Source: Nematostella vectensis
Lineage: Eukaryota; Cnidaria; Anthozoa; Actiniaria; Edwardsiidae
Direction of reading: 5' to 3'
NCBI RefSeq assembly: GCF_932526225.1
Contig: NC_064039.1
Span: 1,948,001 to 2,012,000 of the forward strand
Length of the DNA: 64,000 nt
Below, one piece after another: positions 34,562 through 46,134 of this stretch. The notes beneath the pieces are model-generated. The model saw only the letters and a program-made list of their open reading frames with translations, ran no database searches and was not told the origin of the DNA. The translations under genes and the position numbers were made by a program. Positions within the stretch are counted from its first letter, which is position 1. Each line of letters opens with the position of its first letter.

Positions 34562-35506
34562 CTAACTACTCGATTCAACCTTCCTTCCTCCGTACCTTGA
34601 GGGGCGAAGCACAGAGCGCGCGGTCCATTGATGTCTTGTCGAAGCGTCTAATCGGCTATACTTCTGCCGACACCCCGACACTAGACATAAAAGTACCTTT
34701 TTCTCAGGGTCCTGATGGTGCGTTTTTTCGTGTTTACTAAGATGATCCTTGCGTCCAAACGCTTTCCTGCACACTTTGCATTCGTGAGGTCGGATGCCTG
34801 TATGAATCCGCTTGTGCCGCGTTAGTTCTTCGTTGCGCGCAAACCTCCGGTTACAGTTGTGTACATCGCAGCAATAGGGTCGTTCGCCGGTGTGAATTCG
34901 CAAGTGTCCTTGTAACTGTCCATTATTACTGCATCGTATATCGCAAAAAGGACACGGGAAACGTTTCTTGCGATCTTTTGACTTAAGGCATTGCGCGGTG
35001 GTTTCCTTGGGGGAGATTTCCACGCTTAGTATGTCGTGAGGCGCTGATTCGTCTGCTTGCTGGATGCTCTCTTCTTTGGGTAACGTATTTGACATCTGGT
35101 GCTGGAAGTAGAAAGAATTTGTGTGTATCTCGCGGTAATCTTGAGTCGAATCCTGCGGAGGTGCAGGCACTGTGTTTGGAGGAAAGATAGCCATAGTTGC
35201 ATAATTCAAAGGTCCGAAACTCGGATTCCACGTCGCAGCAGTAGTTACTCCTAACTCATTTTGTAGTACCAGCTGTTGTAAGTAGGTGAGTTGAGGAGCT
35301 TGGAATAAAATTGTCGGTTTGAAGACACGGAAAACACTCATGCTTGGTAGACTGACTTGCGCCGCTGAGCTCATTGTGATGAATGGGGAATCTCGGTAGT
35401 GTACTTGAGTATAAGCTATCGATACAGCCATAAAGGTCAGGCGTTGACCAATCAGGATGCTTGTAGAGTACTTATAAGAAGGCGTGAGGGCGTGACTTGA
35501 ACTCAT
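34562..35506 (-). CDS. EGR-like C2H2 zinc-finger transcription factor, single exon
   Basis: A probable nuclear DNA-binding protein of 314 residues, or 270 if ATG 35374 (MSSAAQ) is used. Three C2H2 fingers with TGE-type linkers: C185/C188/H201/H205, C213/C218/H231/H235 (CNRRFARNEELTRHKRIH) and C243/C246/H259/H263 (CRKAFGRKDHLSKH). Fingers 2 and 3 resemble EGR/KLF fingers (RRF-R-ELTRH, F-R-DHL). The first finger is divergent (CSNNGQLQGHLRIH). A degenerate C-x-C-type finger may follow (CLVSGCRQKYSRLDASTRH). The N-terminal half is low complexity with no known domain. There is no intron. It is a divergent member; EGR or KLF kinship is inferred from the fingers only. Confidence 0.8.
   Translation of the reverse strand: MSSSHALTPSYKYSTSILIGQRLTFMAVSIAYTQVHYRDSPFITMSSAAQVSLPSMSVFRVFKPTILFQAPQLTYLQQLVLQNELGVTTAATWNPSFGPLNYATMAIFPPNTVPAPPQDSTQDYREIHTNSFYFQHQMSNTLPKEESIQQADESAPHDILSVEISPKETTAQCLKSKDRKKRFPCPFCDIRCSNNGQLQGHLRIHTGERPYCCDVHNCNRRFARNEELTRHKRIHTGIRPHECKVCRKAFGRKDHLSKHEKTHHQDPEKKVLLCLVSGCRQKYSRLDASTRHQWTARSVLRPSRYGGRKVESSS
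35440..35480. promoter_or_regulatory. CCAAT plus palindromic CTTATAAG motif
   Basis: On the plus strand gaccaatcag is followed about 20 bp later by CTTATAAG, which reads the same on both strands. The order fits a plus-strand core promoter facing 35623. CTTATAAG could also serve the minus-strand zinc-finger gene if its true start is ATG 35374. Confidence 0.3.
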
Positions 35507-35622
35507 AATCTATCAAGTTCATTATCGGTAGTTTTATTCCTCATCCTCGTCAAAGCTTGACGTCGGAGCCAGCAATACCCGCAAAATGGCTCGGAGTTGA
35601 CAGAAAGAGACGAACGGCTTGA

Positions 35623-36102
35623 GACAATATTGTTTTAAATATAACTTTACTGGAAATCCTGGAAAGAGTTTATGAGAGAGACAAACTCATTGAGGATTAC
35701 AAGCTGACACCGGAAATACTAAGAGAACGCTCTATGGTCTTTAATGTGGTGCCCAAAAAACGTAAGCCAATCAAAACAACATCCGAAGAGCCGGAGTATC
35801 CACCAAGGCACCATGATGAAGCCAAGCACGTACAGCTATTCGGACATTACAAGCACGCCGGCCCGTTTAGTCTGTTATCTTGAGCTATTTGGCAACGCCG
35901 ACTGCGTCGGCAGAGCATCACTGTACAAGAGAAGTCTGAAGGCTCTGGTACTCAGGGTAAGGTCGGCGAAAACAATTCAAAATTTAGAGAGCCAGATGTG
36001 AAATTCACTCTGTCCCGTCTCTTTCAAAACTACAGCGGGGGAAAAAAAATTCTCGTCCTAGTGAGGAAGGGAACGTGTTGGAACAACAAAGAAAAGATTT
36101 AA
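35623..36102 (+). pseudogene. Unidentified coding-like frame broken by one TGA
   Basis: 160 codons are open except for TGA at 35881-35883. The translation looks like real protein before it (LEILERVYERDKLIEDYKLT, VFNVVPKKRKPIKT, HVQLFGHYKHAGPF) and after it (FREPDVKFTLSRLFQNY). No start codon at the head and no family recognised. It is next to, and divergent from, the zinc-finger gene. It could be a decayed gene or an exon with an unrecognised intron. Confidence 0.35.
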
Positions 36103-36145
36103 TCTTAGCGAAACTAGAAACTTAAATTGAGCGCTAATCTTTTTT

Positions 36146-36304
36146 TGGGGGGGGGATCACGTTCCTCCTGGCGTCACCGTCGTATGTTCCCTATCTCGCG
36201 ATGGCGGAATGGTTTTGGTGGGGGGGGGGGGGGGGGGGGGATCACGTTCCTCCTGGCGTCACCGTCGTATGTTCCCTATCTCGCGATGGCGGGATGGTTT
36301 TGGT

Positions 36305-36346
<42 letters not shown>

Positions 36347-36860
36347 TCACGTTCCTCCGGGCGTCACCGTCGTATGTTCCCTATCTCGCGATGGCGGAAT
36401 GGTTTTGGTGGGGGGGGGGGGGGGGGGGGGGGATCACGTTCCTCCTGGCGTCACCGTCGTATGTTCCCTATCTCGCGATGGCGGTATGGTTTTGGTGGGG
36501 GGAAGGGGGGGGGGGGGGATCACGTTCCTCCTGGCGTCACCGTCGTATGTTCCCTATCTCGCGATGGCGGAATGGTTTTGGTGGGGGGGGGGGGGGGGGG
36601 ATCACGTTCCTCCTGGCGTCACCGTCGTATGTTCCCTATCTCGCGATGGCGGAATGGTTTTGGTGGGGGGGGGGGGGGGGGGGGGATCACGTTCCTCCTG
36701 GCGTCACCGTCGTATGTTCCCTATCTCGCGATGGCGGAATGGTTTTGGTGGGGGGGGGGGGGGGGGGGGATCACGTTCCTCCTGGCGTCACCGTCGTATG
36801 TTCCCTATCTCGCGATGGCGGTATGTTTTTTTTTTTTTTTTTTTGGGGGGGGGGGGAGGG
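36146..36860 (+). repeat. Eight-copy array of a ~65-bp module with variable poly-G spacers
   Basis: A nearly invariant module (gatcacgttcctcctggcgt ... ctcgcgatggcggaatgg, then ttttggt) repeats eight times. Runs of about 7 to 45 G separate the copies. Three frames stay open across it as repeat artefacts. The final copy runs into T18 then G14. Confidence 0.92.
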
Positions 36861-36899
36861 GTTGGCAGTTCCCGTACTTTCCAGAGCCTCCCCCCGCTA

Positions 36900-37324
36900 A
36901 ATAATGACACAAGAAGTGTTTCCTCTTTCCAACGCTTTTATGTGGAGAGACTCCTCCGACCCCACCCAATCCCCACCTCATTAATAAAGCAATATTAGGC
37001 TTTGCCCAGGCTTGTGACTGTTCAAGTAGAGTAACTAGATCAAACGGCTAGTTCTTTATTCAGTAAATGCGATAGCTAGATAATTCAGCTCCAGTATATA
37101 AATATACGTCTTACAGTCTTTGTAACGCCAATCTCCATGGACGGTCTATAAGCTCTATGGAAAATTAAACTTGATTATTTGGCCTTTTAGAGAGCTTTTA
37201 TAAAACCTGATATGAAATATAATTCTTAAAAATAACAAAGCTCTGAATAATAAATAAAACTCTAAAAATATATATTAATAAACAAGCAAGGGGTCTCTAA
37301 AAAGAACACTGCCTAAGTCAACTT
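36900..37324. other. Non-coding interval between two arrays
   Basis: AT-rich; nothing recognised. Confidence 0.5.
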
Positions 37325-39029
37325 CCATGACCACATGGTCTAAAACTCTTGACCTGAACATGTGACTAAGACTGTACTGCACGTGTCAAACTCTTGACCT
37401 GAACATGTGACTAGGACTGTACTGCAGGAGTCTAAAACTCTTGACCTGAACATGTGACTAAGACTGTACTGCAGGTGTCAAACTCTTGACCTGAACATGT
37501 GACTAAGACTGTACTGCAGGAGTCTAAAACTCTTGACCTGAACATGTGACTAAGACTGTACTGCAGGAGTCAAAAACTCTTGACCTGAACATGTGACTAA
37601 GACTGTACTGCAGGAGTCTAAAACTCTTGACCTGAACATGTGACTAAGACTTTACTGCAGGAGTCAAAAACTCTTGACCTGAACATGTGACCAAGACTGT
37701 ACTGCATTAGTCTAAAACTCTTGACCTGAACATGTGACCAAGACTGTACTGCATTAGTCTAAAACTCTTGACCTGAACATGTGACTAAGACTGTACTGCA
37801 GGAGTCTAAAACTCTTGACCTGAACATGTGACTAAGACTGTACTGCAGGAGTCAAAAACTCTTGACCTGAACATGTGACTAAGACTGTACTGCAGGAGTC
37901 TAAAACTCTTGACCTGAACATGTGACTAAGACTGTACTGCAGGAGTCTAAAACTCTTGACCTGAACATGTGACCAAGACTGTACTTCAGGAGTCTAAAAC
38001 TCTTGACCTGAACATGTGACTAAGACTGTACTGCAGGAGTCTAAAACTCTTGACCTGAACATGTGACTAAGACTGTACTGCAGGAGTCTAAAACTCTTGA
38101 CCTGAACATGTGACTAAGACTGTACTTCAGGAGTCTAAAACTCTTGACCTGAACATGTGACTAAGACTGTACTGCAGGAGTCAAAAACTCTTGACCTGAA
38201 CATGTGACTAAGACTGTACTGCAGGTGTAAAAAACTCTTGACCTGAACATGTGACTAAGACTGTACTGCAGGAGTCAAACTCTTGACCTAAACATGTGAC
38301 TAAGACTGTACTGCAGGAGTTAAAACTCTTGACCTGAACATGTGACTAAGACTGTACTGCAGGAGTCAAACTCTTGACCTGAACATGTGACTAAGACTGT
38401 ACTGCAGGTGTCAAACTCTTGACCTGAACATGTGACTAAGACTGTACTGCAGGAGTCTAAAACTCTTGACCTGAACATGTGACTAAGACTGTACTGCAGG
38501 TGTCAAACTCTTGACCTGAACATGTGACTAAAACTGTACTGCAGGAGTCTAAAACTCTTGACCTGAACATGTGACTAAGACTGTACTGCAGGAGTCTAAA
38601 ACTCTTGACCTGAACATGTGACTAAGACTGTACTGCAGGAGTCTAAAACTCTTGACCTGAACATGTGACCAAGACTGTACTGCAGGTGTCAAACTCTTGA
38701 CCTGAACATGTGACTAAGACTGTACTGCAGGAGTCTAAAACTCTTGACCTGAACATGTGACTAAAACTGTACTGCAGGAGTCTAAAACTCTTGACCTGAA
38801 CATGTGACTAAGACTGTACTGCAGGAGTCAAAAACTCTTGACCTGAACATGTGACCAAGACTGTACTGCAGGTGTCAAACTCTTGACCTGAACATGTGAC
38901 TAAGACTGTACTGCAGGTGTCAAACTCTTGACATGAACATGTGACTAAGACTGTACTGCAGGTGTCTAAAACTCTTGACCTGAACATGTTCAGCTCTTGA
39001 CCTGAACATGTGACTAAGACTGTACTGCA
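37325..39029. repeat. ~47-bp array containing the SDR gene stop region
   Basis: About 36 copies of aactcttgacctgaacatgt plus gactaagactgtactgcagg plus agtct(a)aa, with 43-48 bp spacing from small indels. The last copy runs into the terminal SDR exon. Its TAG (39014-39016) and preceding codons P-A-V-Q-S are part of the unit (plus-strand ctaagactgtactgcaggag). Confidence 0.93.
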
Positions 39030-42000
39030 GGAGTTAGTGGTCGAATCATGGTCCTTATTGTCCAGTCAACAAACCTAGTTGGCAGTAAGTTTGCCAAAGG
39101 AAACACCTTAGCGTCCATGCCTACAAGATAATTTGTTTTAGGAGTCCTTGACGTCAAAGCTTGGACAATAGTATTGGTAACTGCAGAAGTCTCCGGTGAT
39201 GCAAAGGTATCAAACCGAAGCATTTCTTCAGCCCCTGAAAACGAATTGGACATACATATCAATTATCATTTGGCTTTTATTAGATAGATATCACCTCTGT
39301 ACTTTTCCCCAGAAGAAATGAGATCTAATTTTTATTTTCTAGAAGGAAATGAGGGGTTGAGGCAAAAGTAAGATCTTAAAAATAGAACTGGGAGCCTTTT
39401 ATGGGCTGTAACGGACATCAAAAACTGGTGGGGCGAGCATGACATAAGGGATATTAGAAAACTTGAGGGCAGAGCAACACCCCTACTGGTGATATCCTAC
39501 TTATTTTAGAGAGAAGAAACTGGGAGGAGGGGGAAAACAGGACCCCATAGCCCCTATAGATGTTTCACATTGTTTTATTCTGGAGTCCTTTATTGTAATT
39601 AAAACTTGAGGAAAAAAATGGCTATCAAATATTGCCAATCAAATAGACAGCTCAACTGTTAGGTCAGTTGAGCTATGGTGAGTTAGGTCATCTCACCATA
39701 GCTTGATAGAGTGACTGATAGAGTCCTGTGAATACTTCAGGTACAAACCTCCATTGAACACCAAAAAAAGTTGTTTTCTCATTAAATGGCTGTAAGATTA
39801 AACACCTTTTTGTATGAAGCCAAATGCAGCAAATCCTAATTATGCTCCTGCATATAACAGACATGTTTTCATGGTCTTGAGTGTGTTCTTAAAGTGGACA
39901 TTTCACATACTTGAGTTACCTAATGTTAGATTATCCTCTCCATACTCTGCTTGTTGCTGTGGGTTCAAGCCATTCCATAGCTCACGCCACTGCTGTGAAA
40001 GAGTACTCCCACTGAGTAGCTTGGTCTTGTGAGCACCAGCCTCGATATGGACCACTTCCACCCCGAATGCATGCATCTCCCGGCGCAGCCCATCGCTGAA
40101 GGCGCGCACCCCATACTTGCTGATGCAATACGGAACCATGTATGGCAATGTAATTCTACCTGTTAAATAATAAACATCCATTACTATAACGCCCCTAAAA
40201 ATACGCCTGTAAAATATAGGCCCAGCTCCAAAACAACAGAAATGCAACCTAAACATCACCAGACCCAGATACTCAAGGATTTATCTAAGGCATAGATGAT
40301 CTTCAAAAGTGCGTCAAAGCAATGTAATAGAATTGACTCCATTTGCAAATTATCAACCTTGATTTCTGACCTATTTGTAAACAAATGCTTAAACTCAGAA
40401 ACCCTTCTAACCAAAAAAGACACAAATTTTCCGAACTATGAATAAAGACAAGCAAACACACATCAAGTTACAAATAGAGGCTTTTATTGTAGTCCATCAG
40501 GTCCCATTTTACAGCCATCAGCCATAATAATTCATGCTAAGACCTCTATTAGAAGTGAGTCACCATTTTTAGGCTATATTGCATGCCTGCATTGCATCAT
40601 GGGAGTCTTGGGGGCGCCTTGACAGAGAGAGACTGGCAAACCCCTCCCTAATTATCATAACAGTCATAACAGCCTCTTTGACCCAAAGCCCAACAAAACA
40701 TTTCCAGGGCCAAGGATCCCAGAATAAGCATGAAAACAATTTTTGAATAAGGTTGGGTAGCAAAGATGTTCCGCATTGGAAAGTATGTGGCCATTCACTA
40801 GAAAATTTCGTTTTTCTGACAATTTTGCTCAAAACTACTCAGGAGTGAAAGGGTTTAAATGTTTTAACATTTAAAATATTTACATGTGTATTTAATTAAT
40901 CAAATTTAGTACCCTGTTAGTTTGAGATATTTTGTAGATAACTGGTTATTACTAGAGGTGGTGAATGTTCAGGGGGTTTGAAAGGTTTAGGGGTACTGCA
41001 AAGGGTGTGTAATATTTGAAATAACATACCCAGTGAAGGAAAAAAATTATACTCTGTTTAGGGGACAAAAGATAGCAGGAAAACCCAAATTGAATCAAAA
41101 CCCTCCAGTCTCATGATAGCTCAGCTTTCAAGTGGGGAAGGAAGGGGAGAAGGAGATTATAATTTTGTACCACACCCAGCCCCCTTCCCTGTTGAATACG
41201 GCACTCAACAGTCATTCAAGAGTTCCTTGACCAGACATATTTTGTGAGTATTTAGAAAGCACTTACCACATGAACTTCCCATGTTGACAACACGCCCTTT
41301 GGCCTTTTTAAGGAGGGGTAGAAAGGTTTTGGTCACATCAATCAGACCCCAGAGGTTGACATCAGCTGTTTGCTTGATACTATCCAGTGACTGCCAATCG
41401 AGCGGTCCCACCTGTAAGATCCCTGCATTGTTGACAAGCCCCCATAAACCTACAAGATGCAAGATGCCCCATTTTGTTATTCTTGAGGACCATTTGCATT
41501 GGACAAAAATATATTAATTTTGCCAATATATTTCTCAATACAAGCAGTTTTAAGTGCAAATAATCAAACCAAAATTTGTTTGACTATAATAAACTTCACA
41601 GAAGCTAGCCTCCTGCTGTTTTCTTGTTAGCAATCTTTCAACTAGAAGTCCAATTCATGGCATATTTCATAAAAGCACACATATTCAGCAGAATGACCAA
41701 TTAAAAAAAATGGATTTTTGACAGATCCCGTGATTGACATGGGAAATACGTAAAAACTAGTCATTCCAATTGTGAAAAAAATTCAGATGCATTTTTTTAA
41801 AATATTCATTAATAAAACTTCCGTTCTAATGCAAAAAGACCCTAAATACTGGTATTCTATTTATTAATATCTTAGCAGGATAAAGTAAGGTATCAGAATT
41901 ATAAAAATCTTGCAAAAATCTACATAGGCTAACTATATTGGGAAACCATAGACAATCAATGTAACATTCATTCTTTTAAAACAGGTTAAGCACATTTTCT

Positions 42001-44396
42001 TTTGATGCGTGTTGGAATAAATTGTGTGTTTAAATAAATTCTGTAATTTTATGGCATTCTAACATGCATATAGAGCAGCTGTTGTTTTTTTGTTTTCCCA
42101 CCCATACATGATTGTGTCTATTTAATTTGTTTCTCCATTGTATGTCTGTCTTGTGTCTCTAGTCTGTCTTTAGGCCGTCATTCGTGTCCGTCTTTAGTCT
42201 GTCATTCGTGTCATCTTTAGTCCATCATTCATGTCCGTCTTAAGCCCCCCATTTTTGTCCGTCTTTAGTCCGTCACTTGTGTCTGTCTTTAGTCCGTCAT
42301 TCATGTCCGTCTTTAGTCCGTTATTTGTGTCCGTTCTAAGTCCGTCATTCATGTCTGTCTTTAGTCCGTCATTTGTGTCAGTCTTTAGTCGGTCACTCAT
42401 GTCCGTCTTTATTTCGTCATTCGTGTCCGTCATTTGTGTCCGTCTTTAGTCGGTCATTCGTGTCCGTATTCAGTCTGTCACTCGACGTGTGATTATTCAA
42501 CAATGTCTCTTCGATTAAAGATTGAATTGTCGTGAAACAATAGGGGTACAAATTTAAGGTCCTCTACCTTGTTGCTCGGACTCTAACAGTTGTAAAATCT
42601 GCTGGTAAACGCTCCGAACACTCACTGTATCACTCACATCCATGACATAAGTTCGCATTCTTTCGCTGCAATCAAGTCTTAGGCTATCTTCGCCTTTCCT
42701 CGTACGACATGTTGCCAAAACATGGAAACCTAACTTGTCGAGGGCAATGGCGGTTTCACGACCCATTCCAGAGCTACTGCCTGTAATAAGCACGAACTTA
42801 TCGGCACCAATAAGCTGATGATGGTCTCCATTTGACGGCAAGCGACGGCCATGTATGAAGAACCATACAATAGAAACTGCGGCAACCGCAGTGAAGCCAC
42901 AACCAACAAGAACTGCGAGCATATTTGGATAAAGATAAAAACACAACCGAATATCCCCCTTCTGTCTTCCTGTGGTGTGGCCTTACCACAGGAAGACTGA
43001 TGTTCGTTGGAGCTGCAGCGAGAGCAACCTCGTCCCCAGGGTCTTCTGGGTAATTTTCAATATTGAAAAAATTACCGGTAGTTTCTTGGTGTGGAGCACC
43101 AGCACCAAAAACACAATAGAAAAAAAGCCAAAAATAAAGACCTTAGAACGAGACAATGAAATAGAGAACAAAAGCCTTGAGCACCAAAAACAAAGCTCTC
43201 CGTAACACCAAAGAATACCCAAATTACCCAAAAGAGGTTGCAGCGAGAGAGCAGAGCAAGTCAAAATTACCCAGAAGTCCCTGGGGACGGGGCCTCCTGT
43301 TGAAAAGGGTGTTTATACTTCGGACCAAAAATCCCCGCTTTGTGCAACACACACTATGCTGTTGTGATGCTATAAACATAATCAAAACACAGCAGGAAAT
43401 AGGGAAGTGGAGAGAAACTAGTGGAAATTACATTTTCAATCGGGTAAATGGAAAATACATGTATGAAATGGATTTGAAGTTTGTATGTTTAAAAATTCAA
43501 TTAAAAATTCAAACTAATAAATTATGTAAACGTAAAACACGTTAAAGTATAACAACAAGCTTTTTTTAGCTCATATAAAGACTAAAGACTTTTTTTTTAA
43601 TCCCTGATCCGAGCATGGTAGGATCTAGCTTTTTGCCAAGGTGGGGGGGTGAGGTTTGACCCAAACATTTTCGTCATTATTTTACCTTCATAACGATTTT
43701 GGAATGAACAGCCGCAATGAAAACAATAAAAGCTCAAGGGGCTCAATAAAAGCTCAACCCCCTAACCCCCCCTCCTCCCCCGTAGAGGGCACAATCCGCA
43801 CGCCCACTCATGGCTCGAGACGTATAATAAGCACTTGCTATCATTTTGTTTCTATTCATTTTCATTATCCTTTGAACTTTGACTACACAAAAAGATGCGC
43901 AATAGACTTAGTTTATCTTGACGATACATTCATTTATTTTCTTTCATAACTCTAAAAAAAAATAATTAGTTCCAATTCCATCAGTTTGATTTGTACTATT
44001 TTTTATATGCTTCTGTTTAACCCTTAAATTGATCCAGAAAATGGCAGTCTACTAACCTGTATCCTCCGGCAACAGCTCGCTAATTCTCGTATACACCTGT
44101 CGAATCTGAAACGAGTCGGTCACATCTAAACGAAACGGGATAATTCGCTCGCTAGAAATGCCTGTCATCTCTGCCATACCCTCTTCAGTCAAGCATGTAG
44201 CAAACACGTAGAACCCAAGCTTTTGTAAACGAACCGCGTTCATCTTACCAAAGCCGGTGTCACAACCAGTTACTAAGATATACCTACTGGGCAAATTATT
44301 GATTTGACGGCTAATACATGCGTGAACTACTGTTATTGCGACCAGAATGACTACGGCACCAACGCTTATCCAAACAGAGAATTCAAGGAAGTTCAT
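39014..44396 (-). CDS. SDR9C-type short-chain dehydrogenase (retinol/17-beta-HSD6-like) with two first exons
   Basis: SDR9C enzymes oxidise or reduce retinoids and steroids and are ER-anchored by an N-terminal helix. Shared minus-strand exons: 41449-41267 (GLWGLVNNAGILQVGPLDW; catalytic Ser region VVNMGSSCG), 40159-39920 (active-site YCISK) and 39234-39014. Two alternative first exons both end one base into a codon: 42922-42568 (TM helix, LITGSSSGMGRETA, ATCRTRKG) and 44396-44057 (TM helix, LVTGCDTGFGKMNA, ATCLTEEG). Products would be 332 and 327 aa, close to the usual 317. The TGxxxGxG, NNAG and YxxxK motifs are intact. The stop lies inside a satellite unit. The distal first exon might instead be the remnant of a separate gene. 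Confidence 0.88.
39671..39704. repeat. Short palindrome in an SDR intron
   Basis: agctatggtgag and ctcaccatagct surround a 9-nt loop. Confidence 0.7.
42165..42480. repeat. 24-bp minisatellite (gtccgtctttagtccgtcat)
   Basis: About 13 degenerate copies in the intron between the proximal first exon and exon 2 of the SDR gene. Open frames across it are artefacts. Confidence 0.9.
43026..43296. mobile_element. Foldback/MITE-like element between the two SDR first exons
   Basis: Inverted ends cgtccccagggtcttctggg and cccagaagtccctggggacg, continuing into taattttc/aaaatta. The interior is low complexity. It lies just upstream of the proximal first exon, so it may be part of that promoter. A small hairpin (cttcctgtggt/accacaggaag) at about 42968-43000 adjoins it. 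Confidence 0.7.
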
Positions 44397-45424
44397 TTTG
44401 TGACGATCAAATGAGACTTACAAATATTTTGCTCTGGCTTAACGATAGTTGATAGAATTTAAAATGCAAAATAAATGTGATGACGCCACAAGAGTATGTT
44501 TAACTCTTGCACCTGCTAACGTGCATAAGTGATCACGCAGCAAAATCTAGGCTACGCAACTATTTTTAAGTTAATTATGCATTCAACTCTATTCTTTTTT
44601 TAACATTGGCCTGAATCGCCTAAAGTTTTATTTGTAAAAATAAAATGATCAAATGCTGACATCTACCAGTCAGGATAGCAGATTTATGTCCTTCTACCAG
44701 CATGCATTTTGGGTTTTTTTTTATAATGCTCAGTTTTCCCTCCTTGAAATAGTTGTTAGCCATCAAAAATGCTGCCTCTTCCTCGTTTTTAGAAAGTACC
44801 TTCGGGCATTTCTCATTATTCTTAGCATTTTCCGCCAAGGGATTGTCTTATTGAATTGAAACATTCTAGCCCCCGGCGGAGGAGAGCCAGGCCAATAAAA
44901 CACGGGCCAAATTTGCCCCTAAAAAGTCGACTGATATGATATTCAGAATATGGTTCGAGATCACGACTATATTTGGGTGCTTTGCAACAAATCTTGCAAA
45001 TCCATATTGTTCGCACAATAGCAGCGGCTAAGAATTTTGACTGGTTCATTTTTACTTGTTGTTGCTGTAAAAACCTGAATTAAAGTAGTATTAAATAATA
45101 AATCTTTATACTCCTTTTTGCTTTTATGAGCAAAAAACGTTTTAATTGTTATTTTTGACTAGTAAAACTAGAGACAAGCTGTTGAAAAACTAGGTGGTTT
45201 ATGTAGGCTTTGTGGAAAAGGGAAAAAATCCACAAAACAGTTTGACGTGGCATGTTGTACTCTTCTGTTTCGCTGATGACCCAAGAGTTTCCTTCGTCGA
45301 AGCAAATACAGCCATCTGATGCATTCTCCAAGGTGCTCAGTTTGAACAAGAATAGTTAATAAGACTTTCCAGCTTTCGCGCGCGGCCAGAACAAAACAAG
45401 ATGGCGGCCACGACTCGGCGCATA
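44397..45424. other. Upstream region of the SDR distal first exon
   Basis: No assured coding. At about 45150-45350 (minus) two overlapping frames are open without family resemblance, so no gene is called. Confidence 0.4.
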
Positions 45425-45625
45425 GCGAAAACACCGATAAAACATAGAAGAAGAAAACACCGATAAAACATAGAAGAAGAAAACACCGGGTAAACATAGA
45501 AGAAGAAAACACCGATAAAACATAGAAGAAGAAAACACCGATAAAACATAGAAGAAGAAAACACCGGGTAAACATAGAAGAAGAAAACACCGATAAAACA
45601 TAGAAGAAGAAAACACCGGGTAAAC
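45425..45625. repeat. 26-bp minisatellite
   Basis: About eight copies of acaccgataaaacatagaag plus aagaaa, with a cgggtaa variant in some copies. Phe/Ser-rich minus-strand frames across it are artefacts. Confidence 0.9.
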
Positions 45626-45962
45626 GCCTGCAAGCAGGCTAGATATCAAACTTTTGGTGTTATCACAGGAAGCCCAGGCAATGGTTTCGAAGCTTGGTTT
45701 CGAAGTCGCGATTTTTTGTGAAACATTGCCAATAAAATTGCCTTACAACTTAGAACATGCCTTGTTGTTGTTATATTTATGTGTAATATACGATTTTTGG
45801 GGGTTTTCGTAACGGAATATATGACTTCTCTCCCCCTACTAAGGAAAGAAACAAGGTTGGAGGCGCCATTTTCGGTAGCACTCAAATACCGTCGAAATTC
45901 GCGAGGAAAATACAACAAACGAAATATTTTTATCTCTTAGACCTATGCCAGGGTACACTTAC

Positions 45963-46083
45963 ATTCGATATGTGGAAAAACATCCGAGCTAAATCATTTT
46001 CCCTGGCCGCTAGCCATTTTTTAAAACGAGTAAGCAGCGATTTGAATCCCTTGACCGGCGCCGTTGGACAATTAGGTACGCTC
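45963..46083 (-). CDS. Candidate exon, unidentified
   Basis: A minus-strand open segment (PVKGFKSLLTRFKKW, AARENDLARMFFHIS) ends at a strong donor, AAT|GTAAGT, at 45963. The 5' limit is unclear and no partner exon or family was recognised. Confidence 0.25.
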
Positions 46084-46134
46084 GGCTGAACATCTCCTAC
46101 CCATAATTTTCTTGACGACCTCTCCCCCACGCAA

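Noticed and set aside
36127-36998. Three long Gly/Arg-rich open frames
   Set aside because: They are the same tandem module read in three frames, with poly-G translated as glycine; no start context or domain.
42194-42449. Asp/Lys/Thr-rich frame with KTDMNDGL-type repeats
   Set aside because: 24-bp minisatellite in an SDR intron.
44057-44396. The distal SDR exon as an independent gene
   Set aside because: No second set of exons 2-4 lies between it and the proximal first exon, and its phase fits the shared exons, so alternative first exons are the simpler reading; not excluded.
45168-45649. Phe/Ser-rich minus-strand frames
   Set aside because: Produced by the 26-bp minisatellite; the non-repeat part has two overlapping frames and no recognisable family.
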